Origin: Agapetus fuscipes
Taxonomy: Eukaryota; Arthropoda; Insecta; Trichoptera; Glossosomatidae
Length of the DNA stretch: 64,000 nt
Direction: 5' to 3'
Assembly: GCA_951799405.1 (NCBI GenBank)
Contig: OX637339.1
Span: 1,984,001-2,048,000 of the forward strand
Positions 48,834 to 58,319 of this stretch are shown one piece after another; position 1 is the first letter of the stretch; each line of letters opens with the position of its first letter. The notes under the pieces are model-generated. The model did no database searches. It was not told the origin of the DNA and saw nothing but the letters and a program-made list of their open reading frames with translations. Both the position numbers and the translations under genes were made by a program.

Positions 48834-49822
48834 GCCAGTCCCGCAAGGATCCAATTTGGGCCCACTGACTTTCCTCATATTTGTCAATGACGTTGTTGGC
48901 ATCATAAAACATAGTTCGTGTCTATTATACGCAGATGACTTGAAGGTCTATACAAAGATTATAGACACTCAATGCTGCGTAAAATTACAGGAGGACTTGA
49001 ACGCATTAGCAGTTTGGGCTGAGCAAAACAAACTCTTCTTAAATTTTAAGAAATGCGCTATCATGTCCTTCACTAAATCTCATAATCCCACTTTTCATGA
49101 GTATAGTATAGGTGGGCAAATACTAACTCGTGTGACCTCATTTAGGGATCTGGGAGTTGTCTTTGATCCCAGACTGAATTTCTCAGACCATATGACGCAG
49201 TTGACGACCGAATGCTATCGGCTTCTGGGCTTTGTTATTAGACTCTGTAAACAGTTTACAGAGCCCAGGGCGATGGCGGATGTCTTCAGCTGCGTCGTTC
49301 GATCTAAATTAGAGTACGCTGTTGAGGTGTGGACACCTCATCAGCGGAAGTACATTAATATGTTAGAACAGCTCCAGAAGAAGTTCCTGAGGTACCTCCT
49401 CATGAGAACGCAGGGAAACTACCCTCAGTTCATGCACCATGAGGACCTGCTTCGGGAAACTGGCTTCAGGAGCTTAGAAACTAGGCGCAACGGGACCCTG
49501 ATGGTGCTCACTTATAAAGTCATCAATGGTTTAATAGACAGTCCCACCCTGTTGGAGGGTTTCAGGTTGTTTGTACCAAATTACTATAATCGGGGGCGAG
49601 GTCATGATCTTTTTCATGTACCAATGAGCCGCACCGATGTCTTGGCACAGCATCCTTTAACTCGGAGTGTCAAACTCATTAATGAGTCAAAAATAGACAT
49701 ATTTCAATATAAAGTAGACACCTTCAAAAGTATGGTAAAAGAGTTCCTCCCAGCTTGTTGATGGCTGTGAGGGTGCACTGTAATTAGGGCAACCTGTTGT
49801 GCACCAAAAAAAAAAAAAAAAA
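48834..49822 (+). mobile_element. Jockey-like LINE, 5'-truncated, poly-A tail
   Basis: About 990 bases with an open frame to 49761, a 45-base 3' UTR and an A18 tail. It begins inside the reverse transcriptase at the VPQGS motif. The clean tail and undamaged frame suggest a recent insertion. The target duplication is short (AAT shared at both sides) or absent. Confidence 0.9.
48838..49761 (+). pseudogene. C-terminal half of jockey-like reverse transcriptase
   Basis: The frame reads VPQGSNLGPLTFLIFVNDV from 48838, then LLYADDLKVY (catalytic Asp pair, about 30 codons on), LNFKKCAIMSF, RDLGVVFDPRLNFSDH and SKLEYAVEVWTPHQ. The C-terminal domain ends ...EFLPAC at the stop. These motifs are characteristic of jockey-type LINEs. 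About 308 codons are intact, but the endonuclease and the first catalytic Asp are missing, so it cannot act alone. It starts without Met because it is 5'-truncated. Confidence 0.9.
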
Positions 49823-50164
49823 TCTCAAGCAAGACCCAGTTTTTATAAAGCTGTATGGACCATTGGTGACTGTTCATTGGTTAAGGTGTGTGAATTTTTC
49901 AACACAGCGAAGAGCATATTAGAAAATATAAATGGTATATTTTTGCACAACCTTCCATTTACGAGTCCAAAGTATTACCACTGGACTACGGACCTGCAAA
50001 GTTTGATGAGTCTATCGCTTATTTAATGATTCAATCAGTCATTTGGTGAGTCGATGAGTCGTTTCATCAATAACATAGAACCCTAATCTGAAAGGTGACC
50101 TTCAACATTGAAAATTCATATATTTTTTTTTATTATAGTTTTGTAGTGCTTATAATAACGGCTC

Positions 50165-50645
50165 CGTGTTTCAGAGGCAACACTTCGGACTCTGAATGGA
50201 AGGTTGTGGGTTCGAATCCCGGCGGAGCACCAAAAAAAAATACTATTTATATTTTCAAATTTGCTCTTCGCTGGGTTGAAAAATTCATAAACCTTTACCA
50301 ATGACCAGTTACCAAAGGTATATCCAGCCTTACAGCAACTGGGTCTTGCTTAAGAATTGGCGCTTTGTGGCGACGACGACCAAGCTCGTACAAATGTCGA
50401 TGGCTCAATTGGTAGAATGCTTGCATTCCATGCCGAGAGCAAGGGTTCGATCTCAAGGCTTACTCAGCCTTCACAAGAAATGAGAATCAGCCCCCCTGGG
50501 AGCTGGGAAACCCCCACTTCAACTGAAAGTGGTTGGTGTGAGGTTACCCGTAAAAATTAATAGGTCCCAAATCGCCAAATGCGACTCCTTCGGGGATAAC
50601 GCAGGCAAGAAGTTACACGTTATGTGTAGCTTAGTTGCGTTAGTT
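50165..50645 (+). mobile_element. SINE-1/SINE-2 dimer
   Basis: SINE-1 from GAGGCAACACTTCGGACTCT with box B GGTTCGAATCCCGGCGGAGC, body to GACGACCAAGCTCGTACAAA. SINE-2 from TGTCGATGGCTCAATTGGTA with box B GGTTCGATCTCAAGGC to GTGTAGCTTAGTTGCGTTAG. The CCGGCCCCCTT segment is deleted. Confidence 0.9.
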
Positions 50646-50649
50646 GGGT

Positions 50650-51033
50650 TTTTATAAAGAAATCTATACAAAAAAAGTCAACATTTACCCATACAAAAAA
50701 TGTAACATAAATGAATAAGCCAACATTACAAATCAACATTGCAGATTAGCCGCCACTTCTTCCTGTCCTAACATACTTCTTTCATTTCATCCAGAGTCAT
50801 AACCTTTTTCATACAAGCTCTCTGAAAGTGGTTGGTGTGAGGTTACCCGTATAAATAAATAGGTCCCGAATCGCCACATGCGATCCCTTCGGGAATAACG
50901 CAGGTAAGAACAGAGGGTTTCAGAGGGCTCTTGAGGTGTGATACACACAAAAACAGCGCTCACCAAATAAATCATCTTAATATTATTTATTATTATTAAG
51001 AAGTTACACTATAAGTGTAGCTTAGCTGCGTTT
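50650..51033. mobile_element. Mosaic: LINE-A fragment, SINE-2 end split by a SINE-1 tail
   Basis: Antisense LINE-A coding and pre-UTR (50655-50820; GCAGATTAGCCGCCACTTCT) joins a sense SINE-2 end (50822-50910). A SINE-1 tail A scrap (50926-50990, ending ATTATTTATTATTATT) comes next, then the SINE-2 terminus (AAGTTACACTATAAGTGTAG). TAAGAA at both edges of the SINE-1 scrap fits a target duplication. Confidence 0.75.
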
Positions 51034-51320
51034 TTGCTCCCAGTGAGTCAGACAGTCGTTTGATGAGTCAGCGGACAGTGATCGCCAAGAGACGTATTGA
51101 CACCTCTTCTAGACTTTGCAAAAAACAGTGATCGTAAACCAATTATAAGCCGCAAGGGGCCGACAGTTATATGGGCAGACAAAATAAGGCAGTCTCGGGT
51201 GCAAAAAAAACACAGTTGTGCCCTTGAGGAGGGATACAGTGTGGCAAAAGGCAGACTGCCTGCGTCACAAAGTAGCGTAACGATAAGTGGGTGCCCGTTG
51301 AATAACTACGGTCTTTTTTT
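51034..51320. other. Unassigned stretch
   Basis: No recognised repeat and no convincing coding frame. Confidence 0.35.
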
Positions 51321-51321
51321 T

Positions 51322-51480
51322 TTAAGAAATCCTGTGCGGGAGACTCCCTAGATTCTAGAGACTCTAGGGGTCTATGACACTTGTTGTAGTGCCGCAGAGG
51401 TGTGCCTACGAGCTTGGTCGTCGCTACAAAGTGCCGATACTCAAGCAAGACCCAGTCGCTGTAAGGCTGGATGGACCTAT
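51322..51480 (-). mobile_element. SINE-1 tail B fragment
   Basis: AAGAAATCCTGTGCGGGAGA, CTAGGGGTCTATGACACTTG, CGAGCTTGGTCGTCGCTACA to GTAAGGCTGGATGGACCT, where a SINE-2 body begins abruptly. Confidence 0.84.
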
Positions 51481-51957
51481 TTATTTTTACGGGTAAGGGG
51501 GCCGGTCTCATACCAACCACTTCAGTTGAAGTGTGGGATTTCCAGCTACCGAGGGGGCTGGTACTCATTTCTTGTGAGGTTGAGTAAACCTTGACGGTAT
51601 TAGGGTTTGAAATAAACACCGAAACGGGAAATCATTTCCGACACCCTCAGTGGGTATCGAACTCTTGCTCTCAGTATAGAATGAAGCGTTCTATCAACTG
51701 GTCTACCAAAACGTTCGACCGGACTTTTTACGAGCTTGGGCGTCGCTACATAGCGCCAATACCCAAGAAATACCCAGTTGCTGTAAGGCTGGATGGACCT
51801 TTGGTGACCGGTCATTGGTAAAGATTTATGAATTTTTCAACCCAGCGAAGAGCAAATTTGAAATTATAAATGGTATATTTTTTGTGCTCCGCCGGGATTC
51901 GAACCCACAACCTTCCCATTCAGAGTCCGCAGTGTTACCGCTGAGCTACGGACCGGT
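51481..51957 (-). mobile_element. SINE-1/SINE-2 dimer, 3'-truncated
   Basis: SINE-2 from TATTTATTTTTACGGGTAAG to the head, then ACTTTTTACGAGCTTGGGCG, the SINE-1 body and the complete head (GCTCCGCCGGGATTCGAACC, GTTACCGCTGAGCTACGGAC). It shares TCTCAGTATAGAATGAAGCG with the dimer at 48475, so the two are close relatives. Confidence 0.88.
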
Positions 51958-52054
51958 TATTAATTAATTAAACTAAGATTGTATAGTAGAATATTATTCT
52001 TTTAAGCGATTTAACAAAGTTATAATTTTTTTCTTTAATTTTTTTTTACCGAAA

Positions 52055-52495
52055 AATGGCGGTTGATCTGTAATGTAGGCGCACAAGGCTTTTTTAATTA
52101 TAAATTATAAGGTTGTCAACCCATACTGTAAAAAATGGTTCACTTCGCTAATGTCACCCCTGTTTCAGAGAAAGTTGGTGTAGCAGAAGCGCTATTCTGC
52201 TAAATTCCTTACGACCTAAGCTGGCGATTCGTGTCCAAAAATAAGATGTACCTACTGTGATTGTTTATCTATGGAGTTCTTTCGCAAGCGCTAGCGCTCC
52301 CGACATGTTTTGGACACGAATCGCCAGCTCGTCACCTTTAGGTCGTAAGGAATTTAGCAGAATAGCGCATCAGGGCTCATTTTCATTTGAGATTGGTTTT
52401 TATGTATGTTGTAAGTCCACATTCGGCATGTGTACGCGCGAACGCATACGTGTCTGCTTATGGGAATGCATTTAATTTGCAACTTAGATTATATT
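52055..52495 (+). mobile_element. LINE-A 3' end split by MITE-M
   Basis: It begins AAAATGGCGGTTGATCTGTA (ORF end), lacks much of the pre-UTR, reads CACCCCTGTTTCAGAGAAAG, is interrupted by MITE-M, and resumes GGGCTCATTTTCATTTGAGA to ATTTGCAACTTAGATTATAT. Confidence 0.8.
52189..52370. mobile_element. MITE-M, intact fold-back copy
   Basis: Arms AGCGCTATTCTGCTAAATTC / complement, continuing through TTACGACCTAAGCTGGCGAT and GTGTCCAAAA. About 65 bases each side of a short centre with AAGCGCTAGCGCT. Confidence 0.87.
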
Positions 52496-52566
52496 ATATA
52501 CAATATTTTTATATGGAATTTTTCATTCATTATTTGTTTTATATGGTTGAAATATGTATAATTTTT

Positions 52567-52880
52567 TGTTCTCTTAGTTATACATAGGTTGGAATGAGGC
52601 TGATAATCCATAGTGTAAAATTGGTTGAATTGCCCAAAGTAGCCCCTATTTCAGGAAAGGGTGGCAAGAGTTTCAGGGTCACATTGCAATCGCCTCTGTT
52701 TCTATAATCTATAATCTAAGTTGCAAGGATATATTCATTTAAAGCTCTCAGATGTATGCCCACAAACCAACACGTGTAGTTCACGCTTATAAATGCTGAA
52801 TGCGTACTTACAAATAAAATCCAAACCTCAAATGAACATAAGCCCTACAACTTTTGCCGACCTTCCCTGACACAGTTTCA
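52567..52880. mobile_element. Diverged sense LINE-A and antisense A2 copy
   Basis: 52567-52685 is sense (CATAGGTTGGAATGAGGCTG). 52698-52880 is antisense A2 (TCTATAATCTATAATCTAAG to CCGACCTTCCCTGACACAG). Confidence 0.75.
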
Positions 52881-52924
52881 TTTTTCAAGTTTCAATTTTC
52901 AATTTTTATTTTCTTAGTAGGTAC

Positions 52925-53040
52925 CTACATAATGTGCATATTATGCGGCACGTGAAGCGCAAACTTGCACGTTTCTGCTAGTGGGCATGCATTAAATATG
53001 AATCTTAAATGTGTATATATATCTTCGCAACTTATATTAT
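52925..53040 (+). mobile_element. LINE-A 3' UTR tail fragment
   Basis: ATGCGGCACGTGAAGCGCAA, TGGGCATGCATTAAATATGA, end CGCAACTTATATTATATCG. Confidence 0.68.
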
Positions 53041-53300
53041 ATCGATACCTTAAAAGTAAAACTTAATAAGTGACATATTGGGCCAACATGGGTTTCTCAG
53101 ATAAATGCACCTTATTTCCTATTTTCTACGAGAGAAAACAATACAAAAATATGAAAAACCCGTAGCTTAGAAGTTTTTCATTAGCACTTGCTTGTTATAA
53201 ATTAATTTACGAGTACTATGAGAAGTTACACCCAATAAAATGTTATCCACGATTTCACAAATCAGTGAATCAGCACTTATTTCGTTTAACCTTTAAGGTG
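53041..53300. mobile_element. MITE-O, full copy
   Basis: Starts ATCGATACCTTAAAAGTAAA and ends CGTTTAACCTTTAAGGTG. The interior CATGGGTTTCTCAGATAAAT and TTTTCTACGAGAGAAAACAA matches 20601-20870. Confidence 0.78.
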
Positions 53301-53512
53301 ACGGTTTCGTTTTGTGCCATTTCTATCGAAGATCGGCGATCATCATGGCTATTTTGACTTAAGATGCATCGGCTCGAAAAAGGGACTTGGTGCTTCTGTC
53401 GCAGGTTTTTAAGCCGCGATGTCCTTCGGCGTCCCTGAGATCTTCTCCCCTCAATCTTACCCTTAATGATAAGATGAAGGAGACGGTACTTCTCATTTAT
53501 CATAAAGTAATA
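53301..53512 (-). pseudogene. RTE-type LINE C-terminal fragment
   Basis: The minus strand encodes KYRLLHLIIKGKIEGRRSQG and RRTSRLKNLRQKHQVPF, then a degraded end. It is homologous to the end of the LINE at 18436-18925 and keeps the shared ATCTTCGATAGAAATGGCAC terminus. Confidence 0.75.
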
Positions 53513-53514
53513 AG

Positions 53515-53930
53515 GACAGGAAGAAGTGGCGGCTAATCTGCAATGCTGATTTGTAATGTTGGTTTATTAGTTTGCTACATTTTTTGCATAAGAAATTTTT
53601 GACTTTTTTTGTATAAATTTATTTTTAAGGTTTTGTTGTTGTTGTTTTTTTTTTTTATACTTAAATGTTATTTATTACTCGTATTCCTTGACTTATAGGT
53701 TGGTATGAGGCTGACCACCCATACTGTAAAAAATGGTTCACTTTGTCAATGTCACCCCTGTTTCAGGGAATGTCGGCAAGAGTTGCAGGGCTTATGTTCA
53801 TTTGAGGTTTGGATTTTATTTGTAAGTACACAATCAGCATTTGTAAGCGCGAACTACACGTGTTTGTTTGTGGGCATACATCTGAGAGCTTTAAATGAAT
53901 ATATCCTTGCAACTTAGATTATAGATAGAA
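53515..53930 (+). mobile_element. LINE-A (A2) 3' end
   Basis: Begins AGGAAGAAGTGGCGGCTAAT (ORF end), full 3' UTR, ends TTGCAACTTAGATTATAGAT. Nearly identical over the UTR to the copy at 35565-35815, so both are recent. Confidence 0.9.
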
Positions 53931-54284
53931 CCGAAGTATATTGATATATTGATGCCTTTAGTAGGAAAACGGCAAAGCTACAGTTTCATTAAAGAACCGA
54001 TGCAACAATGTATGAAGATAAAATTTTAAACTTATTCAAAAACAAGAAATGAAATGAGCTGTCAAAGTGTTTGTTTTTTTTTGCAGAAACACTTTGGCGG
54101 ATCGTGGACGCGACAGTGTCGCTAATTCCCTTCAACATGGGCAAAAAAAGGCGGCAAAAAATCCACAATGCCAGCGACACGTCACGGCAGACTGTCAAAT
54201 TGCGGCCGGCCGCAGAACCAGCGGGAGCAGACAGATGAAGGGGCTACTTTTTGCCATTTGCTACTTAGTTTTATTGGTTTCATG
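53931..54284. other. Unassigned stretch
   Basis: No recognised repeat. A short GC-rich piece (54170-54240) carries no known motif. Confidence 0.35.
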
Positions 54285-54361
54285 TTAGGACGACACAGTG
54301 GCAAAACGATACATGAGTTAACGGCACATGAACGAATAAGCCTTCAAAACGACCACTACTT

Positions 54362-54481
54362 GTCAACGACGTTAGCCATGTTGAAAGCACCGGTTCCCAT
54401 AGATCACCGAAGTTAAGCAACATTGGGCGTGGTCAGTGCTTGGATGGGTAACCGCTCAGGTACACCGCGTGTCGTTGGCAT
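54362..54481 (+). ncRNA. 5S rRNA-like head of a composite SINE, copy 2
   Basis: 120 bases, almost identical to 12097-12216 (ACACCGCG in place of ACACTGCG near the end). The internal promoter regions are the same. It is joined directly to SINE-1. Confidence 0.87.
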
Positions 54482-54805
54482 CTTGGACCGGTCCGTAGTC
54501 CGTAGTGGCAACACTTCGGACTCGTAAATGGAAGGTTGTGGATTCGGATCACGGCGGAGCACAAAAATCCATTTATATTTCGAATGTGCTCTTCGCTCGG
54601 TTGAAAAATTCATAAACCTTTACCAGAATGACCGGTCACCAAAGGTCCATCCAGCCTTACAGCAACTGGGTCTTGCTTGAGTATTGGCGATTTGTAGCGA
54701 CGAACAAGCTCGTACACCTCTACGGCACTACAACAAGTGTTATAGACCCCTAGAGTCTTTAGAATCTATGGAGTCTCCCGCACAGGATTTCTTAAAAAAA
54801 ACAAA
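54482..54805 (+). mobile_element. SINE-1 body with tail B behind the 5S head
   Basis: Box B variant GGATTCGGATCACGGCGGAG, body, tail B (GTTATAGACCCCTAGAGTCT, ACAGGATTTCTT) and an A-rich end. ACTAC occurs at the left and right borders in the LINE-E host, a likely target duplication. Confidence 0.88.
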
Positions 54806-55125
54806 AAAAACTACGCTCTGCCCTTACTGCTGTCAACAAGGTCATAGTGCCCAAAAGAGCGAACACATCAAATTTTGCAGACAGGAGCTTTGCGGTGGCC
54901 GGGCCGGTTGCCTGGAATAATTTGCCCGTGGGTGTTCGCGCGAACCAGCCTACCACCACCTTCAGAAAGGGACTGAAGACACTACTTTTCTCCAGAAGCC
55001 ATGGCGCCCTTGAGATGGTCCTGGACCATTAAATGGCGCCACAGGAAAGAAATCATCCATCATCATCATCATCATGACAGAACGACAGGTGACAGAACAG
55101 CACTATGACAAAACATTACAGAAAG

Positions 55126-55330
55126 GCAGGCGCGTGCATAGGGTACAGGCAAATACATTTCAGAATAAATATTTTGTCCCATTTCTTAAAAATAAGTAAT
55201 TTTAAATTTACTGAAGTGCTAACGATGGCTCTAATCATACATAAATTTTTAATTTGAATTCTGAATATCATCATATATTGCCTACCTATTAGGCGCATGT
55301 GCCTGTATGGGATGCACGCCCCTGCAGAAA
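55126..55330. other. Unassigned insertion in the FB-Q left arm
   Basis: About 200 bases without a relative in the window. It starts GCAGGCGCGTGCATAGGGTA and ends CCTGTATGGGATGCACGCCC. CGCGTGCATAGGG... and ...GGGATGCACGC are loosely complementary. Confidence 0.4.
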
Positions 55331-55827
55331 TGTATATCACAATGACAAAACATCACCAGACAAAATATCACTAGACAGGAAACACCATAGACGGCATAAG
55401 AAAAAAGTGGCACACGATAAAATGAAACTCATGCGTATAGGTATTATTTGTAAAACATATAAAAATATAAGATAAAATTAAATTAAATTAAACAAACTGC
55501 ACATAAACAGCAACTTATAACTGCATTATCCACGAAGAAGTCTCATAATATGATGTGTGAAAGAAAAATAAATTTTTGTGTTGTTTGTGATGTTTTTTCA
55601 TGTGACGTTTATGGTATGTTCTCTATGGGCATGTGATGTTTTTTCATGTGATGTACTACCATGTGTCGTTCTGTCATGCGTCGTTATGTCACATGTCGTT
55701 TGGTCACTGTGCCGTTCTAGCTGTTAGCATTTTTATTATCTCGTTGAACTTAAACATTAGCTATAAGTTATAACTACTTACTAGCCTGACTGTAAGTCTA
55801 CTTTAATTAAATTTTGTCCGGTAGTTG

Positions 55828-56125
55828 AGACCGCTCCGCAGTCTAGTGGTAACGCTTCGGACTCGTAAAGGGAAGGTCGTGGGTTCGAATCCCGACGAAG
55901 CACAAAAAAATACCATTTATATTTCAAAATATTCTCTTCGTTGGATTGAAAAATTCTTATAACTTAACCTAATACCGGTAACCAATGGTCCATCCAGACT
56001 TACAGCAACTGTGTCCTGATTAAGAATTGGCGGTTTTTTCGCGAAGACCAAGCTCGCAAAGGGCTCTTGAGGTGTAATTCACACAAAAACAGCGTTCACC
56101 AAATAAATCATCACTAACAGCGCAT
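55828..56125 (+). mobile_element. SINE-1 with tail A, full length
   Basis: Head GACCGCTCCGCAGTCTAGTG, box B GGTTCGAATCCCGACGAAGC, body GTCCATCCAGACTTACAGCA, tail A (GGCTCTTGAGGTGTAATTCA, CACCAAATAAATCATCACTA). It has no 5S head. About 295 bases. Confidence 0.9.
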
Positions 56126-56130
56126 GACTA

Positions 56131-56767
56131 AGACCCGGTATTTTCAAGTATAGTTAAGTTAACCAAAATGCAATTTTCATGATATTTAACTCACCGAATT
56201 CCGATAGTAAATATTTATTTTGTTAACTCACGATTTACAGGATGTTGTCGTTTTTTTATGTCAGGATACATAAAAATTGTAGCAAACTGAAATTTTATTT
56301 CGTGTCGTTTTTCAGCTTAAAATGAAGGTAAAGCATTTGGTTTTCACGACCAGTTGTTTGTTTTAATGCTTTTAAAGAATGGAATTGTAATAATTTTATA
56401 AGATTTCGGGGCGGGGCTTGTCACTTCGGGAATTCTCGGTTTTAGAGCAAACTCGAACTGGAATATCCTGCGCTCGGCTGAAACTGGAGCAAAATAAAAA
56501 ATTGAAGAACCGATAAGAAGAGTTAACCCAATGTTTGGAGAGCGTGCATTTACAGTTGCTGGTCCTCTGGCCTGGAACCACCTGCCACATCATGTGAGAG
56601 AGCTAGAGGACCATGGAAAGTTCCGGAATGCATTGAAGACAAGCAAATTTCTGGCATCATGCATCTGGCGCTATAAAGAAATCATCAATTCATCATCATC
56701 ATCATCCTGAATAAAACCTGAAGTAAAAGTGAACTAAATTATAAGTAAACTTGAAAATACCGGGCCT
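56131..56767. mobile_element. MITE-N, copy 2, carrying a LINE fragment
   Basis: Termini AGACCCGGTATTTTCAAGTA and TTGAAAATACCGGGCCT. The interior segments match 47725-48080. The right half is interrupted by a LINE C-terminus at 56495-56708. Confidence 0.8.
56495..56708 (+). pseudogene. LINE-E-like C-terminus in MITE-N
   Basis: It encodes RRVNPMFGERAFTVAGPLAW followed by NHLPHHVRELEDHGKFRNAL, then KEIINSSSS and an (ATC)n tail. Same domain and tail type as LINE-E but clearly diverged from it. Confidence 0.8.
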
Positions 56768-57108
56768 ACCTGACAGATAAATAAAAAAATCAAATACCTG
56801 ATTTGTTTTTGGACATAGTTTTTGTAGTAGACGAATTTTCTCTACACGAAACTGCCTCCCTGCTTATGGTATTGAGATTTATGGGTTTTACATTCACTTG
56901 TAGACCGCATTCAACAGCTCTGAAGGTTATTCAGACCCTAAATTACTCTTTATTAGCCCACGTAAAAAAACTCTAGCACTTTCAGCGTCACGTATCTTTT
57001 CATGAAAAATTATTCACGTTTTTTTTTTTTAATTTTCAGCCATTTTACGAACCAACGAAAAAGTAGAAAGATAAAGAACGTATTTTTCATTTTTTTGTTG
57101 TCTGTTTT
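56768..57108. other. Unassigned stretch
   Basis: No recognised repeat or convincing frame. T-runs at 57020-57035. Confidence 0.35.
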
Positions 57109-57109
57109 T

Positions 57110-57360
57110 GTTGACTGACAAAAAAAGTGTATGAAGGGAATGTAATAGGTAAGCGTGGAAAGAGAAGACCCAGGAAAGAATGGATTGATCTGATAAGTGA
57201 GATTGCGAAAGAATGGAATTTACAGAGTGGAAACAAGAGAAGAGCGTGCATGAAATTGGATGAGATGAAAGAAGTATGCAAGGACAGAGTCAAGTGGAGG
57301 CACTTGTGTGGAGGTACCGGCCACCCCTAGAGGAATGGTGGCAGGATACAAGACAAGACA
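57110..57360 (+). mobile_element. LINE-B 3' end
   Basis: Starts in CTGACAAAAAAAGTGTATGA. The frame reads YEGNVIGKRGKRRPRKEW, QSGNKRRACMKLDEMKEVCK and DRVKWRHLCGGTGHP, stop in GGCCACCCCTAG, tail GGATACAAGACAAGACAA. A short in-frame deletion removes KRVM. Confidence 0.88.
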
Positions 57361-57409
57361 AATTGAGTTTTTTTACCGCTCAATAGTTTAGTTGGTAAAA
57401 TGCTCGTGT

Positions 57410-57475
57410 CTGATGATGATGATGATGATTTTTTTAGCGCCGTTTCGTGTCTACTGTCACTGCAAGGGCGCTTGA
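57410..57475 (-). mobile_element. LINE-E extreme 3' end
   Basis: GATGATGATGATGATGATTT and AGCGCCGTTTCGTGTCTACT, as at 34452-34540. Confidence 0.6.
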
Positions 57476-57521
57476 TGCCATAATTCAGGGAAAAACACGG
57501 CAAGAAGTTACATTATATGTT

Positions 57522-57832
57522 TTTAAAGAAATCCTGTGCGGGAGACTCCCTAGATTCTACGACTCTAGGGGTCTATAACACTTGTTGTAGTGCCGCAGAG
57601 GTGTACGAGCTTGGTCGTCGCTACAAAGCGCCAATAGGTACTCAAGCAAGACAAAGTTCCTGTAAGGCTGGATGGACCTTTGGTGACCGGTCATCGGTAA
57701 AGGTTTATGAATTTTTCAACCCAGCGAAGTGCAAATGTGAAAATATAAATGGTATATTTTTTGTGCTCCGCCGGGATTCGAACCCACAACCTTTCAGAGT
57801 CCGCAGTGGTACTATTGAGCTACGGACGAAGC
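57522..57832 (-). mobile_element. SINE-1 with tail B, full length
   Basis: Tail B (AAAGAAATCCTGTGCGGGAG), body, and head of the TAGCTCA... variant (plus strand: AGAGTCCGCAGTGGTACTAT, TGAGCTACGGAC). It has tail B without a 5S head, so the two modules are independent. Confidence 0.88.
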
Positions 57833-57936
57833 GAAGAAGCGTTTTTTGTGGCGGATGTGTAGTTTTCGGTGACGGTATTTGTTTACTTATAATTTGGTAT
57901 AAACCTGCTCACCCATACTGTAAATAATAATAATAA

Positions 57937-58123
57937 TATTAGGATGATTTATTTGGTGAGCGCTGTTTTTGTGTGTATCACACCTCAAGAGCCCTCTGCG
58001 AGCTTGGTCGTCGCACATTCGAAATATTAATGGTATATGTTTGTGCTCCGCCGGGATCCGAATCCACAACCTTCCATTTACGAGTCTGAAGTGTTGCAAC
58101 TACGGACAACGGACCGGTCCAAG
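57937..58123 (-). mobile_element. SINE-1 with tail A behind a 5S head, internal deletion
   Basis: Tail A (GATTTATTTGGTGAGCGCTG, CTCAAGAGCCCTCTGCGAGC), a jump over most of the body, then the head (GCTCCGCCGGGATCCGAATC, CCATTTACGAGTCTGAAGTG). The 5S head follows at 58124. Confidence 0.86.
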
Positions 58124-58242
58124 ATGCCAACGACACGCGGTGTACCTGAGCGGTCACCTATCCAAATACTGTCCGCGCCCAATGTTGCTTAACTTCGGTG
58201 ATCTATGGGAACCGGTGCTTTCAACATGGTAACGTCGTTGGC
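58124..58242 (-). ncRNA. 5S rRNA-like head of a composite SINE, copy 3
   Basis: 119 bases. The ends GCCAACGAC / GTCGTTGGC pair perfectly over 9 bases (helix I). AAGTTAAGCAACATTGGGC is intact; the box C region reads ATTTGGATAGGTGACC, slightly changed. This is the only 5S copy joined to tail A. Confidence 0.87.
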
Positions 58243-58319
58243 TAGTAAAGTTTTGGTTTATTATGAATCTTAAAGATTATATTATAAAGGTACTATTTAT
58301 ACCATACTAGAGCATTGTT

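Larger units (their letters stand above)
48475..50003 (-). mobile_element. SINE-1/SINE-2 dimer split by a jockey-like LINE
   Basis: SINE-2 (48475-48795) is joined to SINE-1 (ACTTTTTACGAGCTTGGACG, GCGCCAATTC to 48833). The LINE occupies 48834-49822. SINE-1 then resumes with TCTCAAGCAAGACCCAG and ends at its head (ACTGGACTACGGACC, 49981-49995). Confidence 0.87.
54330..55077 (+). pseudogene. LINE-E C-terminus split by the 5S-headed SINE
   Basis: AAGCCTTCAAAACGACCACT, then the SINE (54361-54805), then CTACGCTCTGCCCTTACTGC. The frame after the SINE encodes VPKRANTSNFADRSFAVAGP, WNNLPVGVRANQPTTTFRKG and LKTLLFSRSHGALEMVLDH, stop, then a 3' end GAAATCATCCATCATCATCA. It is uninterrupted where the 14-kb copy carries LINE-B. 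Confidence 0.87.
54285..55722. repeat. FB-Q, copy 2
   Basis: Left arm units GACACAGTGGCAAAACGATA and ACATGACAGAACGACAGGTG-type (54285-54325, 55072-55125, 55330-55400). The inverted right arm (55590-55722) ends TTTGGTCACTGTGCCGTTCT. A LINE-E containing a 5S-headed SINE lies inside the left arm. Confidence 0.7.
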
